Part shown: positions 1-8,309 of the stretch, in pieces
Layout: each line of letters begins with the position of its first letter
Numbering within the stretch: the stretch's first letter is position 1
Source: Candidatus Sulfopaludibacter sp. SbA3
GTDB taxonomy: Bacteria; Acidobacteriota; Terriglobia; Bryobacterales; Bryobacteraceae
Direction of reading: 5' to 3'
Length of the DNA: 64,000 nt
Assembly (NCBI GenBank): GCA_945890485.1
Contig: CAMDCN010000014.1
Coordinates: 62,001 to 126,000, forward strand
Program-made: the position numbers and the translations under genes
The notes under the pieces: generated by a model
Database searches by the model: none
Told to the model about the DNA's origin: nothing
The model's input: the letters and a program-made list of their open reading frames with translations, nothing else

Positions 1-1
1 C

Positions 2-676
2 ATTACCGGCATCATTCTGACCAAGATGGATGGCGATGCCCGTGGCGGCGCGGCCCTCTCCATTCGATCGATTACTGGCCAGCCCCTCAAGTACATCGGC
101 CTCGGCGAAAAGCCGGATGCGTTTGAGCTGTTCCACCCCGACCGGGTCGCCAACCGAATCCTCGGCATGGGTGACGTCCTTAGCCTGATCGAGAAGGTCG
201 AAGAGACCATCGACAAGAAGCAAGCCGAGGAGATGCAGCGGAAACTCATCGACAATGAGTTCACGCTGACCGATTTCCGGAATCAGTTGAAGCAGATTCG
301 GAAGTTGGGCCCAATCGGCGACTTGATGGGAATGATGCCGAGCCTGCCTGGGATGGGCGGCGGCATGATGAAAGAGCTCAAAAACGCTAAGGTGGATGAG
401 AAAGAGCTGAATCGCGTGGTGGCGATTATCGACTCGATGACGCCCAAAGAGCGCGAAAACCACATGATCATTAACGGCTCTCGCCGCCGCCGGATCGCCA
501 AGGGGTCCGGTACGAGCGTCGAGGACGTCAATAACCTTTTAAAGCAGTACACCCAAGCCCGAAAGATGATGAAGGCGTTTTCGGGCACGTTGTCGGGCCA
601 GGGTTTCCTGGGTAAAAAGCTTTCCAAGCTGGGCAAACTCCCGTCGCTGGGCGATCTCGGCAACTTCAAGTTTTAG
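2..676 (+). CDS. ffh: Signal recognition particle protein Ffh, C-terminal part (5' end outside window)
   Basis: The first in-frame codon is at base 2 and the gene begins before the window. The visible 224 residues hold the end of the NG GTPase domain, with the G4-region motif TKMDGDARGGAALS, and the whole methionine-rich M domain. Near the end lie the RNA-binding segment SRRRRIAKGSGTSVEDVN and LLKQYTQARKMMK, which contact 4.5S RNA and form the signal-sequence groove. Ffh targets nascent membrane and secreted proteins to FtsY. It is followed after 28 bases by rpsP, the usual order in many bacteria. The identification is very secure; only the N-terminal N and G domains are unseen. Confidence 0.98.
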   Translation: MTGIILTKMDGDARGGAALSIRSITGQPLKYIGLGEKPDAFELFHPDRVANRILGMGDVLSLIEKVEETIDKKQAEEMQRKLIDNEFTLTDFRNQLKQIRKLGPIGDLMGMMPSLPGMGGGMMKELKNAKVDEKELNRVVAIIDSMTPKERENHMIINGSRRRRIAKGSGTSVEDVNNLLKQYTQARKMMKAFSGTLSGQGFLGKKLSKLGKLPSLGDLGNFKF

Positions 677-704
677 CAAGTTCAATCAGGAGTATAAGAA
701 AACA

Positions 705-959
705 ATGTTGGCAATCCGTCTTGCGCGCTTCGGTTCTAAGAAAAAACCGACCTACCGCGTGGTTGTTATTGAAAAGGAACGCGCCCGCGACAGCAAGGCG
801 CTGGAAGTATTGGGCCATTACAGCCCGTTGAGCGAACCGGCGACCGTCGTTCTCGACCACGAGCGCTTTGCTCACTGGGTCAAAGTTGGGGCGCAGCCCT
901 CGGATACGGTAACCCGGCTCGTGAAGGCGAACCCGGCTCCGGAGCCTGTGGCCGTTTAG
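705..959 (+). CDS. rpsP: 30S ribosomal protein S16
   Basis: An 84-residue protein of normal S16 length. It opens with [21 protein letters not shown] and continues with [13 protein letters not shown], the conserved S16 core that binds 16S rRNA in the body of the small subunit. An AGGAG ribosome-binding site sits about 10 bases before the ATG. The gene lies between ffh and khpA in the classic rpsP-khpA-rimM-trmD-rplS order, so it is probably co-transcribed with them. Confidence 0.98.
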   Translation: MLAIRLARFGSKKKPTYRVVVIEKERARDSKALEVLGHYSPLSEPATVVLDHERFAHWVKVGAQPSDTVTRLVKANPAPEPVAV

Positions 960-961
960 TT

Positions 962-1207
962 ATGCCGGTGCTGAAGGAGCTCGTCGAAGGGATCGCCCGG
1001 GCGATCGTGGACAATCCAGCCGACGTGTCCGTGACGGAGACGGCCGGGGAACAGACCACGAGCCTGGCCCTGCGAGTCGCCCCGGCGGACCTTGGCAAAG
1101 TGATTGGCAAGCAGGGCCGGACGGCGCGTTCCATTCGAACCCTGCTGACGGCTGCGGCGATTAAGGCAAACCGACGGGTAAGCCTGGAAATCGTCGAGGA
1201 TCGATAG
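962..1207 (+). CDS. khpA: KH-domain RNA-binding protein KhpA
   Basis: An 81-residue single KH-domain protein starting two bases after the rpsP stop. The RNA-binding GxxG loop is visible as [16 protein letters not shown]. The family (KhpA, YlqC) forms RNA-binding complexes, often with KhpB/Jag, and affects small-RNA regulation and cell size. Its place between rpsP and rimM matches the common genomic position. Family and position agree, so the call is firm; the partner protein is not in the window. Confidence 0.93.
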   Translation: MPVLKELVEGIARAIVDNPADVSVTETAGEQTTSLALRVAPADLGKVIGKQGRTARSIRTLLTAAAIKANRRVSLEIVEDR

Positions 1208-1213
1208 GGACCG

Positions 1214-1744
1214 GTGGCCGACCAAACGCCAACGTGGGTCACCCTTGCAGAAGTGATTCGTCCCCGGGGAAACCGGGGCGAACTTCTCTGCGTGGACCTG
1301 TCCAAAGGCCCGGAGCGGTATCTCGAACTGGGCACCGTGACGCTGTTCAACGCGAAGGAAGAAGAGTTGGGCCAACTTGCCGTTGAGGAAGCTTGGCTGC
1401 ATCAGGACCAACTGATTCTTAAATTCGCGGGCGTTGATAGCATTTCGGACGCGGAACGATTCCGCGGTGGCGAGGTGCGCGTGCCCTTTTCCCAGCGGGC
1501 CCGATTGGCCGACGGCGAGTACTATTTGTCCGACCTGCCTGGTTGCGCCGTAGTGGACGCTTCGACCGGCGAAACGTTGGGAACCGTGGCGGCAGCGCTC
1601 GAAATGCCGGGCTCCAACCTGATTGAGCTGGAAACGGGAGTGTTGATCCCCCTATCCCGGGCGATTTGTCCGGTGATTGATCCAGCGAATCGGATCATCC
1701 GGGCAAACATCCCGGAAGGCCTGCTCGATCTGAACCGCAAGTAG
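1214..1744 (+). CDS. rimM: Ribosome maturation factor RimM
   Basis: A 176-residue protein with a GTG start six bases after khpA. The N-terminal RimM beta-barrel contains EVIRPRGNRGELLCV (usual pattern hxxxxGhxGEh). The C-terminal PRC-barrel carries GEYYLSDLPGCAVV and GSNLIELETGVLIPLS. RimM assists processing of 16S rRNA and assembly of the 30S head, and binds S19. The gene sits directly before trmD as in most bacteria. Confidence 0.96.
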   Translation: MADQTPTWVTLAEVIRPRGNRGELLCVDLSKGPERYLELGTVTLFNAKEEELGQLAVEEAWLHQDQLILKFAGVDSISDAERFRGGEVRVPFSQRARLADGEYYLSDLPGCAVVDASTGETLGTVAAALEMPGSNLIELETGVLIPLSRAICPVIDPANRIIRANIPEGLLDLNRK

Positions 1745-1756
1745 CGCGGCGTTGCC

Positions 1757-2440
1757 ATGAAGTTCCATGTCCTGACGATCTTCCCCGATTTCTTTGACGG
1801 CCCGTTCCGTCATGGCGTGGTGGCAAAGGCAAGCGAGTCGGGATTGGTGGAAATCCATACGCATGACCTGCGGCAGTGGACGTTCGACCGGCATCGCAGC
1901 GTGGACGATCGGCCTTTTGGTGGCGGCGAAGGAATGTTGCTAAAACCGGAGCCGCTGTTTCAGGCTACTGAAGCAATTTTTCCAGAAAAGAGTCATAATA
2001 GAAAGGTTGTCCTGATGTCGGCCCAAGGAACGCTGTTTACCCAGCAGACCGCCCGCCGATTAAGCCAGATGTCGGAACTGCTATTGATCTGCGGCAGGTA
2101 CGAAGGAGTGGACGAACGAGTCGCTTCTCATCTGGTGGACGAAGAGATTTCAGTAGGTGATTTTGTTTTGAGTGGCGGCGAACTGGCGGCTGCTCTGGTA
2201 ATTGACGCAGTCGCCCGGCTGCTTCCCGGGGTCCTTGGCAACGAGGCTTCCCGCGCGAATGAGAGTTTTTCCGAGCCGCTGCTCGATTATCCACACTACA
2301 CCCGCCCAGCGGATTTCCGGGGATGGAAAGTTCCTGAAGTTCTGCAAAGCGGTAACCACGAGGCGATCCGGCAGTGGCGGCGCGAGGCGGCGATAGCCAA
2401 AACCCGCAAAAACCGGCCCGATCTTCTCCCCAAGCTCTAA
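1757..2440 (+). CDS. trmD: tRNA (guanine-N1)-methyltransferase TrmD
   Basis: A 227-residue SPOUT methyltransferase that makes m1G37 in tRNAs using S-adenosylmethionine. It begins MKFHVLTIFPDFFDGPFRHG. The trefoil-knot cofactor site is clear: LLICGRYEGVDERV followed by SVGDFVLSGGELAAA. Mid-protein DDRPFGGGEGMLLKPEP is also typical. The length is slightly short but normal. It lies 12 bases after rimM and 17 bases before rplS, in the conserved cluster. Confidence 0.97.
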   Translation: MKFHVLTIFPDFFDGPFRHGVVAKASESGLVEIHTHDLRQWTFDRHRSVDDRPFGGGEGMLLKPEPLFQATEAIFPEKSHNRKVVLMSAQGTLFTQQTARRLSQMSELLLICGRYEGVDERVASHLVDEEISVGDFVLSGGELAAALVIDAVARLLPGVLGNEASRANESFSEPLLDYPHYTRPADFRGWKVPEVLQSGNHEAIRQWRREAAIAKTRKNRPDLLPKL

Positions 2441-2457
2441 CTCCGAGGTAATTTACT

Positions 2458-2805
2458 ATGCAACACGCAGCTCTCACCAAAATCGCCCAGGCCCAGGTTC
2501 GGACAGACCTGCCGGTGATCCGCATCGGCGACACGATCAAAGTTCACGTTAAGATCCGCGAAGGCGAAAAAGAGCGCATTCAGATCTATGAGGGCACGTT
2601 GATCGCCCGGAAGAACAAGGGAATCAGCCAGACGATTACCGTCCGTAAGATCAGCTTCGGCACCGGCGTCGAGCGGATCTTCCCGGTAAATGCGCCCGTC
2701 ATCGACAAAATCGACGTCGTTCGCACCGGTTTTGTGCGTCGCGCCAAACTGTATTACCTCCGTGGCTTGAAGGGTAAGGCCGCGCGCTTGAAAGAGCGCG
2801 ACTAG
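2458..2805 (+). CDS. rplS: 50S ribosomal protein L19
   Basis: A 115-residue protein of normal L19 length. Diagnostic segments are [38 protein letters not shown], and [19 protein letters not shown], with the basic end [18 protein letters not shown]19 sits at the interface between the large and small subunits. An AGGT sequence lies shortly before the ATG. It is the last ribosomal-protein gene of the cluster. Confidence 0.98.
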   Translation: MQHAALTKIAQAQVRTDLPVIRIGDTIKVHVKIREGEKERIQIYEGTLIARKNKGISQTITVRKISFGTGVERIFPVNAPVIDKIDVVRTGFVRRAKLYYLRGLKGKAARLKERD

Positions 2806-2828
2806 GTTCTATCGCGGCGAGGTGATGA

Positions 2829-3455
2829 TTGCCGCAACGTTGCTCCACCCGCCACGAGCGCGATTTGCGCAAATTGGGCTTCGCGGCTATTGCCGGCGTT
2901 GATGAAGCGGGCCGAGGATGTCTCTTCGGCCCGGTTTACGCTGCCGCGTGTATCCTCGACCCCGCAAAGCCCATTCGCGGACTCGACGACTCGAAAAAGC
3001 TGGATGAAGCGACGCGCGAGCACTTGCAGGTCCTGATTCGAGAGCGCGCGGTTGCTTGGTCCGTAGCTTGGGCCTCGTCGGCAGAGATCGACTCGATCAA
3101 CATTCTGCAGGCGTCCCGGTTGGCCATGCGGCGGGCGGTAGAGAATCTGTCCGTTGCCGCCGATTACTTGTTAGTGGATGCAACAACTGTCGATCTACAA
3201 ATTCCGCAGCGGAGCATTATTCACGGAGATGCTCTCTCCCGATCCATCGCGGCTGCGTCAATCCTAGCCAAAACCGCCCGGGATTCTCGACTCCGAGAGT
3301 ACGACCGCCAGTACCCCGCCTACGGATTTGCTCGCCACAAAGGCTATGGATCGCCCGAGCACCTATCCGCACTCGACCGGTTCGGCCCCCTCCCGGATCA
3401 CCGATTCTGCTATGCTCCCGTTCGAGAGCGCGCGCAGCGGACTCTCTTCTCATGA
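2829..3455 (+). CDS. rnhB: Ribonuclease HII
   Basis: A 208-residue type 2 RNase H that cleaves the RNA strand of RNA-DNA hybrids and single embedded ribonucleotides. Catalytic acids are seen in IAGVDEAGRG (Asp25, Glu26), with GLDDSKKLD and YLLVDATTV further on. The farthest usable start is TTG at 2829, because a TGA lies one codon upstream in frame. Its stop overlaps the next ATG by four bases (ATGA), which points to translational coupling. Confidence 0.95.
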   Translation: MPQRCSTRHERDLRKLGFAAIAGVDEAGRGCLFGPVYAAACILDPAKPIRGLDDSKKLDEATREHLQVLIRERAVAWSVAWASSAEIDSINILQASRLAMRRAVENLSVAADYLLVDATTVDLQIPQRSIIHGDALSRSIAAASILAKTARDSRLREYDRQYPAYGFARHKGYGSPEHLSALDRFGPLPDHRFCYAPVRERAQRTLFS

Positions 3456-3742
3456 CTCCCCTGCCGGATCCGCCGCTTCATCCTCGCGTTCGCAACAGTT
3501 GGTTCGCCCGGCTGGCCGGATTGGCTTGGATCATTCTTTGCTTCGAGCTCGGCGTCTTTTTGCTGGTTTACCCTTGGATGGACGGCTGGGAACGGAATGA
3601 GATCGCCAACTGGCGGGAAGGCGCTCGTGAAATTTGGGCGAACCCATACGTCCGGGGCGCCGTATCAGGATTAGGAGTCGTGAACATTGGCATCAGTTTA
3701 CGGGACCTGTACGCCTACCTGCGGGAAGTGCTGTTCGATTAG
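3452..3742 (+). CDS. Small membrane protein of unknown function
   Basis: A 96-residue protein whose ATG overlaps the rnhB stop. A single strong hydrophobic segment (about residues 19-42, GLAWIILCFELGVFLLVYPW) is followed by the polar region WERNEIANWREGAREIW and the glycine-rich stretch VRGAVSGLGVVNIGISLRDL, ending near a short acidic tail. I do not recognise a named family. Coupling to rnhB and position just before the signal peptidase genes suggest co-expression. The start is chosen because of the ATGA overlap; longer readings in this frame run inside rnhB. Confidence 0.75.
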   Translation: MTPLPDPPLHPRVRNSWFARLAGLAWIILCFELGVFLLVYPWMDGWERNEIANWREGAREIWANPYVRGAVSGLGVVNIGISLRDLYAYLREVLFD

Positions 3743-3761
3743 CTAGAATTGGAAGAACACT

Positions 3762-4580
3762 GTGGCATTGGAACAAGATCAGAAGCCGACCCCCGCGGAT
3801 GCGTCCGCACCGGAATCGCCGTTGTGGAAGCAGATCTTCCTGCAGAGGAAAGAAGAGACTCCACGCAACACGATTGCCGAATGGACCGTCACCATCCTCC
3901 TGCTGCTATTCGGCACCACTACGCTGGTGCAGGCCTTCGTTATCCCAACGGGCTCGATGGAAGACACTCTCTTGATTGGCGACCACCTTCTGGTGGATAA
4001 GTTGGCGTATGCGCCGCCGGGGCCAATCAGCAAGTTCTTTCTGCCGTACTCGGAGGTCAAGCGCGGCGATATCATCGTCTTCCGCTGGCCGGACGACATC
4101 CGCATGACCTTCGTTAAGCGGGTGCTCGGCGTTCCGGGAGACAAGATCCGCGTCGAGAATAAGCAGGTCTTCCTGAACGGCAAAGCCCTGAACGAGCCGT
4201 ATAAGTACCACAAGACCGAGTACTTCGATTCGTATCGGGATACCTTCCCATCTGAACCCAACACCCGCCTGAGCGAAGGGGGACGGACCATGCTCGAAAA
4301 GCATATGACCGGCAACGAGATCGTCGTCCCGGACAACGCCTACTTCGCCATGGGCGACAACCGCGATCAGTCGCTCGACTCCCGCTATTGGGGCTTCGTG
4401 CCGCGCGAAAACATCATCGGCAAGCCGCTCATCATTTACTGGTCCTACGATGCCCCCACAGAACGGCTGCAGTCCTCGACGCCCGGCTGGGATCACATTC
4501 AGGATCTGGCAACGAACTTCTTCACGAAGACCCGCTGGGGCCGGACATTCAACCTGATCCACGGCTACCCGGTGCAATAA
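3762..4580 (+). CDS. lepB: Signal peptidase I (first of two tandem copies)
   Basis: A 272-residue type I signal peptidase (S26) that removes signal peptides at the outer face of the inner membrane. One N-terminal membrane helix lies at about residues 42-60. The catalytic serine is Ser65 in PTGSMEDTLLIGD and the general-base lysine is Lys119 in FVKRVLGVPGDKI. The later box MGDNRDQSLDSRYWGFVP is typical. The start is GTG with a GGAAG site before it. A shorter paralogue follows after three bases. Confidence 0.95.
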   Translation: MALEQDQKPTPADASAPESPLWKQIFLQRKEETPRNTIAEWTVTILLLLFGTTTLVQAFVIPTGSMEDTLLIGDHLLVDKLAYAPPGPISKFFLPYSEVKRGDIIVFRWPDDIRMTFVKRVLGVPGDKIRVENKQVFLNGKALNEPYKYHKTEYFDSYRDTFPSEPNTRLSEGGRTMLEKHMTGNEIVVPDNAYFAMGDNRDQSLDSRYWGFVPRENIIGKPLIIYWSYDAPTERLQSSTPGWDHIQDLATNFFTKTRWGRTFNLIHGYPVQ

Positions 4581-4583
4581 CCC

Positions 4584-5333
4584 ATGGCGAAGCGTTCGGA
4601 GACACAACGTCATTGGCTCGCGGAATGGACCGTCACCGGCCTCATGCTGTTGTTCGGCACGACAACGCTGCTACAAGCCTTTGTCGTTCCCACCGAATCG
4701 ATGGATACAACCATCCGGGTGGGAGACCATCTGTTCGTCGACAAACTCGTTTACTCTCCGGCGAAAGACTGGCAAAAGAAACTGTTGCCCTATGCCGAAG
4801 TGCAACGCGGCGACGTGATCGTCTTTAAGTACCCCCTCGACGAAAAGCAGCCTTACGTGAAGCGCGTCATCGGCGTCCCCGGAGACCGCATCCGCTTCGT
4901 CGATAACCAACTCATCCTGAATGGCAAGCCAGTCGCCGAGCCTTACAAGCGCCAGAACGACCAGTTGTACGTACCGTATCTGCGCAACTTCCCCAACGCT
5001 CCGCCATTCGCCAGCATCGAACGCCGCGGCCTGCTGATGCTCCAGGACAACGTGAAGGACGGCGAGCTGATTGTCCCCGCGGGCAAGTACTTCGCCCTCG
5101 GAGACAACCGCGACAATTCGGCCGACTCCCGCTTTTGGGGCCTCGTGCCCCGCGAGAACATCATCGGCAAGCCCATCCTTGTCTGGTGGTCCTACGATGC
5201 GCCCCTCGAACATTGGCAGCCCCGCACCGCGGAACACGTGTGGGCGCACGCCACGGACTTGGCCCTCCATTTCTTTACCAAAACCCGCTGGGATCAGACC
5301 TTCCGGCGCATTCCCTCCTACCCTCTCCAATAG
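4584..5333 (+). CDS. lepB: Signal peptidase I (second tandem copy)
   Basis: A 249-residue paralogue of the preceding gene, starting three bases after it. A membrane helix near residues 15-33 is followed by catalytic Ser39 in PTESMDTTIRVGDH and Lys93 in YVKRVIGVPGDRI. The boxes LGDNRDNSADSRFWGLVP and WDQTFRRIPSYPLQ match the same boxes of its neighbour. All catalytic residues are kept, so both copies should work. The N-terminal cytoplasmic tail is shorter here and the central loop differs, which could mean different substrate sets. Confidence 0.95.
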   Translation: MAKRSETQRHWLAEWTVTGLMLLFGTTTLLQAFVVPTESMDTTIRVGDHLFVDKLVYSPAKDWQKKLLPYAEVQRGDVIVFKYPLDEKQPYVKRVIGVPGDRIRFVDNQLILNGKPVAEPYKRQNDQLYVPYLRNFPNAPPFASIERRGLLMLQDNVKDGELIVPAGKYFALGDNRDNSADSRFWGLVPRENIIGKPILVWWSYDAPLEHWQPRTAEHVWAHATDLALHFFTKTRWDQTFRRIPSYPLQ

Positions 5334-5336
5334 CAC

Positions 5337-6419
5337 ATGGCAAAGACTGACCACCAATATGGGCTAATCCTGGCCGGCGGCCGCGGCACGCGGTTCTGGC
5401 CGCGGAGCCGGAAGCGATCGGCCAAGCAAGTTCTGAACTTCTTCGGCGAACGGACGTTGATCCAACAGACCGTCGACCGGCTGCGCAGTATTCTCCCGCC
5501 GGAGCGCATGTGGGTGATTACGAACTCGCACCTCCGCGAGACCATCGCCAAGCAGTTGCCTGAGGTACCGAAGAAGCAGATCATCGCCGAACCGGCTCAG
5601 CGCAACACGGCCCCTGCGATTGGGCTGATCGCGCAGATCCTCCACCGGCAGGATCCCGATGCCGTCATGGGCGTCTTCCCGGCCGACCATGTGATCGAGA
5701 AGAACACCCGGTATCTGCGTCTGGTGAAGCCCGCGTTTAAAGCGGCAGGCGAAGGCAAGATCGCCGTCCTTGGCGTGCAGCCCCGCTGGGCCGAAACGGG
5801 CTACGGCTACATCGAATTCCCCCCCGGCGTCACCGCCGGCGAGGTGACGCCGGTACCCGTCCGTAGTTTCCGGGAAAAGCCCACTCTTGAGACCGCGAAG
5901 GAGTACGTGCACGCCGGCAACTTCTTCTGGAATGCCGGCATGTTCTTCTGGCGGGCTGACGTCGTGCTGAACTCGATGCGCGATCATCTGCCGAAAACTG
6001 CCGCGCTCCTGGCCAGCCTTCCCCCGTTCGCCAGCTCAAAATTCAAGTCTGCCTTGGCCACCACGTTCCCGGAATGCGAGAACATTTCGATCGATTACGC
6101 CGTGCTCGAAAAGGCCCAGAACATCGTCGGCATCCCCGCCGACGAATTCGGCTGGAACGACGTGGGCACCTGGAACGCGGTCTATGAACTCGAGGCCCGC
6201 GGCATCTATTCGAACGTCTCGCGCGGCGAAGTGATCGCCGAGCTCGCGACGGGCAACTACGTCGACGTGCCGGGCAAACTCGTTGCCCTGCTCGGCGTCG
6301 AGAACCTGGTGGTAGTGGAAACGGCCGACGCACTTCTGATCGCGGATCGGAACCGGTCGCAACAAGTGAGCGATATCGTCAAAGCGCTCGAGAAACAGAA
6401 ACGGGAAGAACTTCTATGA
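5337..6419 (+). CDS. manC: Mannose-1-phosphate guanylyltransferase
   Basis: A 360-residue nucleotidyltransferase that makes GDP-mannose from GTP and mannose 1-phosphate. The nucleotide-binding start [20 protein letters not shown] is clear, followed by [22 protein letters not shown] and ETGYGYIEF. The C-terminal isomerase domain found in bifunctional ManC/AlgA proteins is absent, so this is the single-function form. GDP-mannose feeds polysaccharide and glycan synthesis. It starts three bases after the second lepB, and its stop overlaps the next ATG by four bases. Confidence 0.93.
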   Translation: MAKTDHQYGLILAGGRGTRFWPRSRKRSAKQVLNFFGERTLIQQTVDRLRSILPPERMWVITNSHLRETIAKQLPEVPKKQIIAEPAQRNTAPAIGLIAQILHRQDPDAVMGVFPADHVIEKNTRYLRLVKPAFKAAGEGKIAVLGVQPRWAETGYGYIEFPPGVTAGEVTPVPVRSFREKPTLETAKEYVHAGNFFWNAGMFFWRADVVLNSMRDHLPKTAALLASLPPFASSKFKSALATTFPECENISIDYAVLEKAQNIVGIPADEFGWNDVGTWNAVYELEARGIYSNVSRGEVIAELATGNYVDVPGKLVALLGVENLVVVETADALLIADRNRSQQVSDIVKALEKQKREELL

Positions 6420-6895
6420 AGCAATACGCAGCATATCCAGAGATGGTCATTGATCCGGCCAAGAGCTACACGGCGACTTTTGAAACGTCGCGGGGTCAAA
6501 TTGTACTGGCGCTTGACGCCAAGAGCGCGCCGAAAACCGTGAACAACTTTGTGTTCCTGGCGCAGGACGGTTTCTACAACGGCCTCACCTTCCATCGGGT
6601 AATCCCCGATTTCATGGTGCAGGGCGGATGCCCCGAAGGCACCGGCCGCGGCGGACCGGGCTACAAGTTTGCCGATGAGTTCGCCGGCAACCCGAACTCG
6701 CACGAACGCGGCGTCATCTCGATGGCGAACGCGGGCCCCGGAACCAACGGGAGCCAGTTCTTCATCACCCATGTTCCCTGCCCCTGGCTCAATGGCAAGC
6801 ACACCGTGTTTGGCAAAGTCACCAGCGGCCTCGATGTCGTGGACGCAATCAAGGGCGGCGACGCCATCACATCGGTAACCATCACCGTCGCTTAG
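6416..6895 (+). CDS. Peptidyl-prolyl cis-trans isomerase (cyclophilin type)
   Basis: A 159-residue cyclophilin without a signal peptide, so probably cytoplasmic. Active-site segments are visible: [20 protein letters not shown] (with the catalytic arginine in FHRV), [10 protein letters not shown], and [12 protein letters not shown]. The enzyme speeds proline isomerisation during folding. Its ATG overlaps the manC stop (ATGA), so it closes the operon that starts with the translation genes or the signal peptidases. A strong terminator follows 18 bases after the stop. Confidence 0.94.
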   Translation: MKQYAAYPEMVIDPAKSYTATFETSRGQIVLALDAKSAPKTVNNFVFLAQDGFYNGLTFHRVIPDFMVQGGCPEGTGRGGPGYKFADEFAGNPNSHERGVISMANAGPGTNGSQFFITHVPCPWLNGKHTVFGKVTSGLDVVDAIKGGDAITSVTITVA

Positions 6896-6913
6896 CTGTC
6901 GTCCATTCGAGCG

Positions 6914-6947
6914 ATACCCCACGGCCGCGCCGTGGGGTATTTTATTT
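6914..6947 (+). terminator. Rho-independent terminator
   Basis: A perfect 12-bp stem (ATACCCCACGGC at 6914-6925 paired with 6929-6940) has a three-base loop and is followed by TTTATTT. It lies just after the cyclophilin gene and should end transcription of the upstream cluster. Confidence 0.93.
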
Positions 6948-7013
6948 CTCGGTGATGGAATTCCAGTGCGTTTTGCGCTCTCCTGGATAGATTCCATCAG
7001 GAGGAATTCGACC

Positions 7014-7394
7014 ATGCCAATTTACATCAAGATGGGTGACATCAAGGGTGACGTTACCTCGGTGATGCACAAGCCGTTCGTGCCGGAAAACATTGCCGCG
7101 GCAGACGGTTCCGTGATGCCTGCCCAGATTCGCGCTGCCCACCCCGGTGGCGTCCACTACGTCATCGTCGTTCCCAGCTCTCGCTCCGGTTGGCAGCTCG
7201 TGTCGAACGAAAAGGGAATCATCGCCATTCTGATCGGCCTGTTACTCCCGGCGGTCCAGAAGGTTCGGGACGCGGCCAATCGAAGCTCGGCGCCCTTGAT
7301 GGGGTTGGATCGATGCCTTGCTCCCGGCGGCGTCCTTGGCGTACTCGACAATGACCGTCCGCTTTCTCTCACGAGCCAGATTCGGGTTCTTTAG
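7014..7394 (+). CDS. Small protein with Hcp-like start and an internal DUF1559-like helix
   Basis: A 126-residue protein. The ATG at 7014 has a strong AGGAGGA site before it. The start MPIYIKMGDIKGDVTS resembles the first strand of Hcp1-type type VI tube proteins. Further in, GIIAILIGLLLPAVQKVRDA closely resembles the N-terminal helix of the DUF1559/prepilin-like family common in Planctomycetes and Acidobacteria, yet here it is about 65 residues inside the protein. The rest of neither family is visible. It may be a remnant or chimera. A real gene is likely from its ribosome-binding site; function is unknown. Confidence 0.6.
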   Translation: MPIYIKMGDIKGDVTSVMHKPFVPENIAAADGSVMPAQIRAAHPGGVHYVIVVPSSRSGWQLVSNEKGIIAILIGLLLPAVQKVRDAANRSSAPLMGLDRCLAPGGVLGVLDNDRPLSLTSQIRVL

Positions 7395-7432
7395 TGAGGG
7401 TAGGAAGGGGGAAAGCGCTCCCCTCTGGCATG

Positions 7433-7687
7433 TGTTCTCTGGCTGACCGGCGTAGCATCCGCTCAGGACAGGTGCCCCCTCGTCCCGTACCCCAGGTCCT
7501 TCGCCGCTATCTCGAATTGACCGATGAGCAGGCCAGCGGCACCCAACGGCGCAACGCACAGTTCGACGCCTTTCGTATCGTTCAAGTGCTTCGCCAGCAG
7601 AGGAAAGCTTGTTCATCTGTCATGTTTAACCTGTTAGGCACCGCCGCCCGAATCGTCCAGTCCGCCGCAGCGCCCACGCCACCGTAA
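7433..7687 (+). pseudogene. Decayed tandem copy of the downstream LTxxQ protein gene
   Basis: This stretch aligns at DNA and protein level with the gene at 7727. The signal-peptide end (CTGACCGGCGTAGCATCCGC at 7443) matches the intact copy but is in another frame than what follows. After a frameshift the protein reads VLRRYLELTDEQ, then about 200 bases are missing, and the match resumes at VQVLRQQRKACSSVMFNLL, equal to AQVLRQHSTACSAVALNLL of the intact copy. A frameshift plus an internal deletion argue for a pseudogene. A 97-codon frame (7394-7687) is still open but lacks the secretion signal. Confidence 0.8.
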
Positions 7688-7714
7688 CGCCGGATGCGGA
7701 TTCTTTAATCAGGG

Positions 7715-7720
7715 TATTAT
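7715..7720 (+). promoter_or_regulatory. Candidate -10 box (TATTAT) of a leaderless promoter
   Basis: TATTAT ends six bases before the ATG at 7727, so the expected transcription start falls on the start codon. No ribosome-binding site is present between them. The same layout recurs before other genes in this window. Confidence 0.5.
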
Positions 7721-7726
7721 GGGGCC

Positions 7727-8281
7727 ATGCGCGCCCTACTCGCTTCTATCCTCCTATTGACCGGCGTAGCGTCTGCTCAGACCGGTCTGCTCCCCGGCCC
7801 GATTCCGCAGGACCTTCGCCGGTATCTGGAACTGACCGACGCACAGGTAAACGGCATCCAACGGCTCAATGCCCAGTTGGCAGCCTATCGCGTCGGAAAG
7901 TTGAATCGTCAGATGCAGGTGCAACGGGAACTCGCCGAAGAGATGGCCCGGGACCCGCTCGACCCCACGGCGATCGGCCTTCGTCACGTCGAGCTTGAGT
8001 CTATCCGGCGCGAGATCGAAGCGGAACAGAAAAAGACAATCGACGCCATCCAGGCGCTGCTGACCCCGGTGCAACGGACTCGGCTCGACGGCCTCGCCCA
8101 AGTGCTACGCCAGCATAGTACCGCCTGTTCGGCCGTCGCGCTCAACCTCCTGCCCGCGCCTGGCAGCGATGTCATTTTCCCGGTTGAGATTCAGAGAAGG
8201 CTTGCGAGTTCGAGTGGCTGCCCCACGGGCGCCGCAATTATTGGAAACTTCGGACCCGCACCGTGGCCGATGGTCCCATAG
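7727..8281 (+). CDS. Secreted LTxxQ-motif (Spy/CpxP-like) protein
   Basis: A 184-residue protein with a clear signal peptide (MRALLASILLLTGVASAQ, cleavage after ASA). The mature part has two LTxxQ motifs, LTDAQVNGIQRLN and LTPVQRTRLDGL, separated by long charged helices, the pattern of Spy/CpxP periplasmic chaperone-like proteins. A cysteine follows at STACSAV. Spy-like proteins bind unfolded clients or tune envelope-stress sensors, but the role here is inferred from the motif only. A broken copy lies directly upstream, showing that the gene was duplicated in tandem. Confidence 0.7.
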   Translation: MRALLASILLLTGVASAQTGLLPGPIPQDLRRYLELTDAQVNGIQRLNAQLAAYRVGKLNRQMQVQRELAEEMARDPLDPTAIGLRHVELESIRREIEAEQKKTIDAIQALLTPVQRTRLDGLAQVLRQHSTACSAVALNLLPAPGSDVIFPVEIQRRLASSSGCPTGAAIIGNFGPAPWPMVP

Positions 8282-8296
8282 CCCCCGCAACAGCGA

Positions 8297-8302
8297 TAAA
8301 CT
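8297..8302 (+). promoter_or_regulatory. Candidate -10 box (TAAACT) of a leaderless promoter
   Basis: TAAACT ends seven bases before the ATG at 8310 with no ribosome-binding site in between. This fits a transcript starting at or next to the start codon. Confidence 0.4.
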
Positions 8303-8309
8303 GCAAGCC

